NCBI GenBank assembly: GCA_002793885.1
Contig: PFEG01000037.1
Location: 1 to 8,351 of the forward strand
DNA from: Candidatus Saccharibacteria bacterium CG10_big_fil_rev_8_21_14_0_10_47_8
Lineage (GTDB): Bacteria; Patescibacteriota; Saccharimonadia; Saccharimonadales; UBA10212
DNA length: 8,351 nucleotides
Direction of reading: 5' to 3'
The notes beneath the pieces are model-generated. The model ran no database searches. It had not been told where the DNA came from and saw nothing but the letters and a program-made list of their open reading frames with translations. Positions 5,427-8,351 of the stretch are shown one piece after another (positions within the stretch are counted from its first letter, which is position 1; each line of letters opens with the position of its first letter). The position numbers and the translations under genes were made by a program.

Positions 5427-6299
5427 TTATGTTGCGGAGTTCTGAGGCGCCCCAAAAACGTCCATTATAAGTTGCGGCTGCTGAGTTGAAGCGGTAATGA
5501 GTGTCCCTGGTAGGGGGAGTAGAACAGATGTTGGTGTGCCATACGTATCTGGAGTTGCGGTTGCCCGTACTGGTTCAACCGCAATTTTCTTGTCCCGCCG
5601 ATTAGTCAGCCAGATAAGAACAATAGAAAACTGGTAGAGCAGAATAATTGGTGATGCCATAATGGTTTGATCAATAGGATCAGGAGTAGGAGTTAGAGCA
5701 GCGGCCACAATGAAACTAGCCAAGATTACATAACGCTGTATGTGCATTAAGCCGGCCGGCCGTTGGGGCTTAATGCGGTTTATGAATAACATTATCAGCG
5801 GTAGCTGAAATAGTAGCGCGAAGCCAGCCACATAAGCGAATACGAAGTTTAGATACTCGTTTACTGTAATGAGGGCCTGCAAGTCTTTGCTATCAACATT
5901 GGCTAAAAAATGCAGCGACGCCGGCAAACTGACAAAGTAAGCGAATAACACCCCTATAGCGGCCAAGATAATTGGGAAAAAGATTATTCGGGTTGTGTGG
6001 ATGCGGCGTTTGAAAGCCGGACTCAAAAACTTACCAAGTTGGTAAACTAAAACCGGAACGGTCACTATCACCCCGAATAGTATCGAGATTTTTATTATGG
6101 CGTTAAACCCGCCCATCGGGGTTGTGTAATAAAGTTGTGCATGTAGGGGGCGCCTGATCAAGCTGAATAGCAGTCCGTGTATGGCATAACCGGCAGCGCT
6201 TCCTAGAAGTAAAGTAGCGACTACGTATATCAACCGTTGCCGTAGTTCCCTAACATGTTCGCTGAATGGCTGAGCTTTGGGGCTCTTTCCACCCTGCAT
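5427..6299 (-). CDS. tatC: Twin-arginine translocase subunit TatC
   Basis: This 290-aa protein is the receptor subunit of the Tat system, which exports folded proteins bearing twin-arginine signals. It has six hydrophobic helices, at about 22-45, 68-88, 104-124, 151-172, 189-203 and 213-231. The N-terminal motif FSEHVRELRQRL (12-23) matches the HLxELRxRL signature. Other family motifs are TTPMGGFNAIIKIS (59-72), PVLVYQLGKFLSPAF (82-96), and LTPTPDPIDQ (202-211) before the last helix. By remembered alignment, the glutamate after FLSPxL in E. coli TatC (part of the signal-peptide site) is not present: the sequence here is FKRRIHTTR. The membrane glutamate before the VP/LP is a glutamine (LLFQLP, 163-167). 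Residues from about 240 form a non-conserved T/P-rich tail. AAGGAG precedes the ATG at 6299, and the stop of tatA lies 11 nt upstream, so the two are cotranscribed. Confidence 0.93.
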   Translation of the reverse strand: MQGGKSPKAQPFSEHVRELRQRLIYVVATLLLGSAAGYAIHGLLFSLIRRPLHAQLYYTTPMGGFNAIIKISILFGVIVTVPVLVYQLGKFLSPAFKRRIHTTRIIFFPIILAAIGVLFAYFVSLPASLHFLANVDSKDLQALITVNEYLNFVFAYVAGFALLFQLPLIMLFINRIKPQRPAGLMHIQRYVILASFIVAAALTPTPDPIDQTIMASPIILLYQFSIVLIWLTNRRDKKIAVEPVRATATPDTYGTPTSVLLPLPGTLITASTQQPQLIMDVFGAPQNSAT

Positions 6300-6309
6300 A
6301 ATTTACTCC

Positions 6310-6501
6310 TTAAACTTTTTTTTCGTCTTTTTTATCTTCTGTTTTCTTAGTTTCTGTGGACGAACCTTTACTGACTAAACCCTCGCGCAGTTCTTTAACG
6401 GACTGGCCGATGCTGCGTGAAAGCTTAGGTAAACGCGTACTGCCAAATAGCAACAATACTATTATTAAAATTATGATCAGTTCTGGCAGTCCGAAGTTCA
6501 T
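6310..6501 (-). CDS. tatA: Twin-arginine translocase subunit TatA (copy 1)
   Basis: This 63-aa TatA/TatE-type protein would oligomerise in the membrane to form the Tat translocation site. A membrane helix (about residues 5-19) leads to the FG hinge (19-20), STRLPKLSRSIGQSVKEL forms the amphipathic helix (21-38), and a charged K/E/D/T tail follows (47-63). I place the start at the ATG at 6501 rather than the in-frame TTG at 6513, because TatA proteins begin with a few residues before the (L/I)PEL motif and the ATG gives exactly that (MNFGLPEL). The ribosome binding site is only a weak GGA. A candidate extended -10 promoter lies at 6539-6531. tatC follows directly and the pair forms a minimal tatAC operon. 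No TatB-like protein is seen. Confidence 0.93.
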   Translation of the reverse strand: MNFGLPELIIILIIVLLLFGSTRLPKLSRSIGQSVKELREGLVSKGSSTETKKTEDKKDEKKV

Positions 6502-6530
6502 TATTTGTTCCAAGCTTTAAGATCATTTTA

Positions 6531-6539
6531 ATTGTAGCA
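6531..6539 (-). promoter_or_regulatory. Extended -10 promoter of tatA-tatC
   Basis: On the minus strand, TGCTACAAT (6539-6531) fits an extended -10 element (TGn plus TACAAT). Transcription would start about 6524, giving a leader of some 23 nt to the ATG at 6501. No good -35 box is visible, which is acceptable for extended -10 promoters. Confidence 0.45.
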
Positions 6540-6611
6540 CAGGGATAAAGATCTCTGGTATTTTTTTATGCTTATGTTAATATAGTAACAGTTAACAATA
6601 AGGGGCACTAG

Positions 6612-6902
6612 ATGTTTGGTATAGGCCAACCCGAACTAATAGTAATCATATTCATCTTGCTCTTATTCTTTGGGCCGAGCAGGCTACCTAAACTATCAAA
6701 AACATTAGGAGAGTCTGCCAAAGGGCTAAGAGACGGCTTCACGGGCGGTAAAAACGACAAATCGCTTAAGGATATTACGCAGGAAGTTACCAGTTCGGCC
6801 AGGGAGATTAAAAAAAGCATAACCGAAGTTAAAGATACATCTCCGTTAACGGAGACTCATGGTTATGGCGAACATGGTTATGGCGAAAAGGAAGATGCTT
6901 AA
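6612..6902 (+). CDS. tatA: Second TatA-family protein, longer and divergently transcribed
   Basis: This 96-aa TatA/B-type protein starts MFGIGQPELIVIIFILLLFF. The membrane helix is about 6-20, FG hinge 20-21, and the amphipathic segment PSRLPKLSKTLGESAKGLRD 22-41. A long charged helix-prone region (47-74) and a tail with two HGYGE units (83-92) follow. The longer C-terminal helix makes a TatB-like role conceivable, but the hinge and PELI start are TatA-like. It could be a second pore-forming TatA with different cargo. AAGGGGC (6600-6606) lies 5 nt before the ATG at 6612. It is head-to-head with tatA-tatC, separated by about 110 bp of AT-rich promoter region. It is followed after 11 bp by a small tail-fibre-like gene whose ribosome binding site overlaps its stop, so the two are translationally coupled or cotranscribed. 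Confidence 0.9.
   Translation: MFGIGQPELIVIIFILLLFFGPSRLPKLSKTLGESAKGLRDGFTGGKNDKSLKDITQEVTSSAREIKKSITEVKDTSPLTETHGYGEHGYGEKEDA
6840..6855. other. Perfect 16-bp palindrome in tatA copy 2
   Basis: TCTCCGTTAACGGAGA is a perfect palindrome inside the 3' part of the second tatA gene, about 60 nt before the next gene. As RNA it would make a 6-bp hairpin with a TTAA loop; no T-run follows, so it is not a terminator. It could be a protein-binding site or a chance codon effect. Confidence 0.5.
6858..6887 (+). repeat. Two perfect 15-nt tandem repeats encoding HGYGE
   Basis: CATGGTTATGGCGAA is present twice without any mismatch (6858-6872, 6873-6887), encoding HGYGE twice near the TatA C-terminus. 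Identity at the DNA level implies a recent duplication by slippage, so copy number may vary between strains. Confidence 0.85.
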
Positions 6903-6913
6903 AAGGAGCTAGT

Positions 6914-7231
6914 ATGGCACGATTACCTATTCCCGGTGGTGATGACAGCACCTGGGGTGAAGTTCTTAACAATTTCCTGCACATCGAGCACAACTCGGAC
7001 GGAACCCAAAAAACCCTTCCGGTTAGAAAAGGTGGCACCGGGGCAACAGACATCTTGACCGCCCGGGCTAATTTGGGTATTTCGTCGACCATCCCCCTAT
7101 ACATTCAGCATACTAATCCGGGAAGTTCCCACCCGCACCTTTGGATTCAAACCGGGCTTGGACCGAGCGGAACCGATATGACTTTTTGGATCGAGGACGG
7201 AAAAATGGATCTAAGGACATCCGCCATTTAG
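6914..7231 (+). CDS. Small tail-fibre-like / surface protein
   Basis: The 105-aa product begins MARLPIPGGDDSTWGEVLNN, with the sequence FLHIEHNSDGT after it. I recognise this as an N-terminal motif recurring in putative surface proteins of CPR bacteria. Residues 39-56 (KGGTGATDILTARANLGI) match the GGTGA-x-ARANLGL motif common in phage tail-fibre proteins. The end (LWIQTGLGPSGTDMTFWIEDG, from 76) looks like a beta-rich repeat. There is no signal peptide and no twin-arginine motif. Tail-fibre proteins of this style are usually longer, so this may be a short version or a truncated gene; the sequence just downstream (7250-7342) is itself a remnant. AAGGAG (6903-6908) precedes the ATG at 6914, overlapping the stop of the second tatA. 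A role in surface binding is inference from motif type only. Confidence 0.75.
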   Translation: MARLPIPGGDDSTWGEVLNNFLHIEHNSDGTQKTLPVRKGGTGATDILTARANLGISSTIPLYIQHTNPGSSHPHLWIQTGLGPSGTDMTFWIEDGKMDLRTSAI

Positions 7232-7249
7232 CACTAACATTTCTAGTAT

Positions 7250-7342
7250 TTATATCATGCCGTGTAAGACACGCCTTTCGTGCAGGGCAGAAAATTCTTT
7301 CTGCATGTAGGCAAATAGCTTCGTAAATTCATTCTGAGCCAT
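7250..7342 (-). pseudogene. 30-codon gene or N-terminal remnant (MAQNEFTKLF...)
   Basis: A minus-strand frame starting at ATG 7342 reads MAQNEFTKLFAYMQKEFSAL, then HERRVLHGMI and a TAA at 7250. The first 20 or so residues look like real protein, an amphipathic helix with an FxxLFxYMxxxF pattern resembling the start of small coiled-coil proteins. The last residues do not continue the heptad pattern. A likely reading is a coiled-coil gene cut short by a frameshift or rearrangement near 7270. The upstream AGGA is too far from the ATG (about 16 nt) to be convincing, and TAAAAT at 7356-7351 is a possible -10 box. It may also be an intact micro-protein. Hairpins within it (for example GCAGAAA/TTTCTGC) are compatible with either. 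Confidence 0.35.
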
Positions 7343-7399
7343 ACACTAATTTTATCATCCTGTTGATCGCTTTTTTGTCGTAAAAATACGCGGGGAGAG

Positions 7400-7464
7400 C
7401 CCAGTGGAATAGTCTGCCTTTGGCAGAATCCCACGGGTTAAAGGGCGGAGCAAATGAAGCCCGT
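7400..7464. other. GC-rich hairpin region between remnant and GC-rich gene
   Basis: CCC(A)GTGG (7400-7407) pairs with CCACGGG (7431-7437), and TCTGCC (7413-7418) with GGCAGA (7422-7427) around a TTT loop, giving a strong long hairpin. ACGGG (7433-7437) could instead pair with CCCGT (7460-7464), which competes with it. Composition becomes GC-rich from about 7388. I see no gene in 7343-7559 and read the stretch as 3' regulatory sequence of the minus-strand gene. Confidence 0.45.
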
Positions 7465-7474
7465 AGAGGAAATG

Positions 7475-7513
7475 AAAAAGCCCCGTTACGTACGAGGCTA
7501 GGACGCCGGGGCT
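7475..7513 (-). terminator. Intrinsic terminator of the GC-rich gene
   Basis: On the minus strand, AGCCCCG (7513-7507) and CGGGGCT (7485-7479) form a 7-bp GC-rich stem with a 21-nt loop, followed by a T-run (complement of the A-run at 7475-7479). It lies about 47 nt beyond the stop codon of the gene ending at 7560 and is in the correct orientation. Confidence 0.65.
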
Positions 7514-7559
7514 AAACCCGGGCTCTTACGAGCGGGGCTCGTGAGAACTGGTCGAAGTT

Positions 7560-8351
7560 TTAGAACGTCCGGTACTGTCTCATGACGCCACCCATGAGGA
7601 AGGACGGGAGGTCGACGCATTCAGGAGCCGCCAGCGCGAGTTGCCTCGCTAGCTTGGTGCCGAGCTTGTTCCTGCTGCGTACCCATCCTTCCGGATCCGT
7701 CACCGGATCCGGCTCCTGCCACAGAGCTTCGCCGGCTGGGACGACCGGGGCAATGCACGGTCCGTAGACCTGAAACAGCCGAATTAGGGGAAGGATTTCC
7801 TCTACTCCTGCCCGGGGGTAGTAAACGTCTCCCTCCTCCGGGTCCCAGCCACGCAGGTAGGGCGCCGTCAGGTCATTCTTGCGTGGCTGCGAAGCCCGCA
7901 AGTCGAACCCGCCAACGGCCTGGAGTGCGCCGATGTCCCAGATCGCGAAGGTGTTGGCGATCCGACCCTCGAGGATGCTTTGGGACAGTTCCTCGATGGC
8001 GATGCTGGTCACCCTAGCACCCGCCTCGAGCGCCTTCAGCAGTTGCTCCATCGTGTCGGGGCGCAGGTAGTCCTTTGCCCCATGCGACATGACCAAGCCG
8101 TAGTCGACACCGGCTCGCGCCAACTTTGCCATGCCGTAGTTCAGGACCCCGCAAAAGAGGTCGCCCCTCTCGATCGCGTGGGCCTCGATCTTGCTGCCGC
8201 GCGGAAGTGCCTGGAGTAGTGTCGGCAGCGTCTCGCCACAGTCGTAATCCGGGTACGCCAGGTCGGCCGCAACCAAGATCAGGATCTTGGAAAAGACCTT
8301 GCGCTCGCCAATCTCCAGCTCTTCGGCGGCCTTGGCGGCCGCAAGCACCTG
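7560..8351 (-). CDS. Glycosyltransferase-like (GT-A style) protein, 5' end outside the window
   Basis: At least 263 codons are open to the window edge; the first in-window start-like codon is GTG at 8348, but the frame continues beyond it, so the true start is probably outside. After a segment with KILILVAADL (21-30), residues 69-95 (LNYGMAKLARAGVDYGLVMS...DYL) resemble the NxGxxxAxGxYxLxLxxD region of family-2 glycosyltransferases, with SHG where a DxD would be expected. WDIGALQAVGGFD (137-149) matches the typical VGGFD segment. The C-terminal part (180-262) is Trp-, Pro- and Arg-containing without a known motif. Loss of the DxD argues against assuming catalysis. The gene is much richer in G+C than its neighbours and favours G or C at third positions, unlike murC or murJ, suggesting transfer or a contig join. 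Confidence is high that it is coding, moderate for family. Confidence 0.6.
   Translation of the reverse strand, partial: QVLAAAKAAEELEIGERKVFSKILILVAADLAYPDYDCGETLPTLLQALPRGSKIEAHAIERGDLFCGVLNYGMAKLARAGVDYGLVMSHGAKDYLRPDTMEQLLKALEAGARVTSIAIEELSQSILEGRIANTFAIWDIGALQAVGGFDLRASQPRKNDLTAPYLRGWDPEEGDVYYPRAGVEEILPLIRLFQVYGPCIAPVVPAGEALWQEPDPVTDPEGWVRSRNKLGTKLARQLALAAPECVDLPSFLMGGVMRQYRTF

Noticed and set aside
6310..6513. TTG at 6513 as the tatA start
   Set aside because: It would add MEQI before the canonical MNFGLPEL; the ATG at 6501 fits the family and has equal or better signals.
6608..7104. Minus-strand open frames opposite tatA2 and the tail-like gene
   Set aside because: They are antisense to genes with clear motifs and ribosome binding sites; no promoter or start signal.
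7141..7326. Plus-strand open frame of 61 codons overlapping the tail-like gene
   Set aside because: It is an out-of-frame overlap, without ribosome binding site and with unlikely composition.
7582..8219. Plus-strand open frames opposite the GC-rich gene
   Set aside because: These are common shadows in GC-rich DNA; the minus frame has family-like motifs and a matching terminator.
1..8351. CRISPR array, tRNA or rRNA genes, insertion sequence
   Set aside because: No regularly spaced repeats, no TpsiC-type arm or cloverleaf, no conserved rRNA stretch and no transposase motif was found on either strand.

Overview
The window looks like a chromosomal segment of a Candidate Phyla Radiation (Patescibacteria) bacterium, most likely Candidatus Saccharibacteria (TM7) or a close relative. 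I infer this from the gene content and protein style: a divergent MurC, a MurJ flippase, a compact TatA/TatC set, a 66-residue small protein of a type I associate with Saccharibacteria, and several short membrane proteins without informative homology. Stop usage looks standard, with no sign of UGA recoding. This taxonomic call rests on recognition, not on a search.

Layout. (1) 68-1489, minus: MurC-type ligase, carrying about 40 extra residues encoded by a 124-nt imperfect palindrome (388-511). (2) 1490-1765: a 170-nt long-hairpin palindrome (1535-1704) next to a likely leaderless murC promoter. (3) 1766-2377 plus and 2418-3026 minus: two convergent, unrecognised membrane-anchored proteins. 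(4) 3027-3293: a 96-nt inverted-repeat structure that folds as a three-way junction, its right arm carrying the -35 box of a good promoter for the 66-residue protein at 3294-3494, which ends at a strong intrinsic terminator. (5) 3495-3812: a structured murJ leader with competing hairpins, an AT-rich palindrome, and a hairpin that hides the murJ Shine-Dalgarno sequence. (6) 3813-5402 plus: murJ, convergent with tatC. (7) 5427-6501 minus: tatA-tatC operon; 6612-7231 plus: a divergent second tatA followed by a small tail-fibre-like protein. (8) 7232-7559: a 30-codon gene remnant and GC-rich hairpins, including a terminator serving the minus strand. (9) 7560-8351 minus: a clearly more GC-rich, edge-truncated gene with glycosyltransferase-like features.

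Functionally, murC and murJ belong to cytoplasmic and membrane steps of peptidoglycan synthesis, and tatA/tatC form a translocase for folded proteins, so most recognisable genes concern the cell envelope. The notable non-gene feature is the number of long imperfect palindromes: four in 8.35 kb. One sits in frame inside an essential-type gene, in the manner known for Rickettsia palindromic elements. Their arms do not obviously share sequence, so calling them one family would be premature.

From about 7380 onward, composition shifts from mixed or AT-leaning to GC-rich, which points to transfer, a rearrangement junction, or an assembly join.
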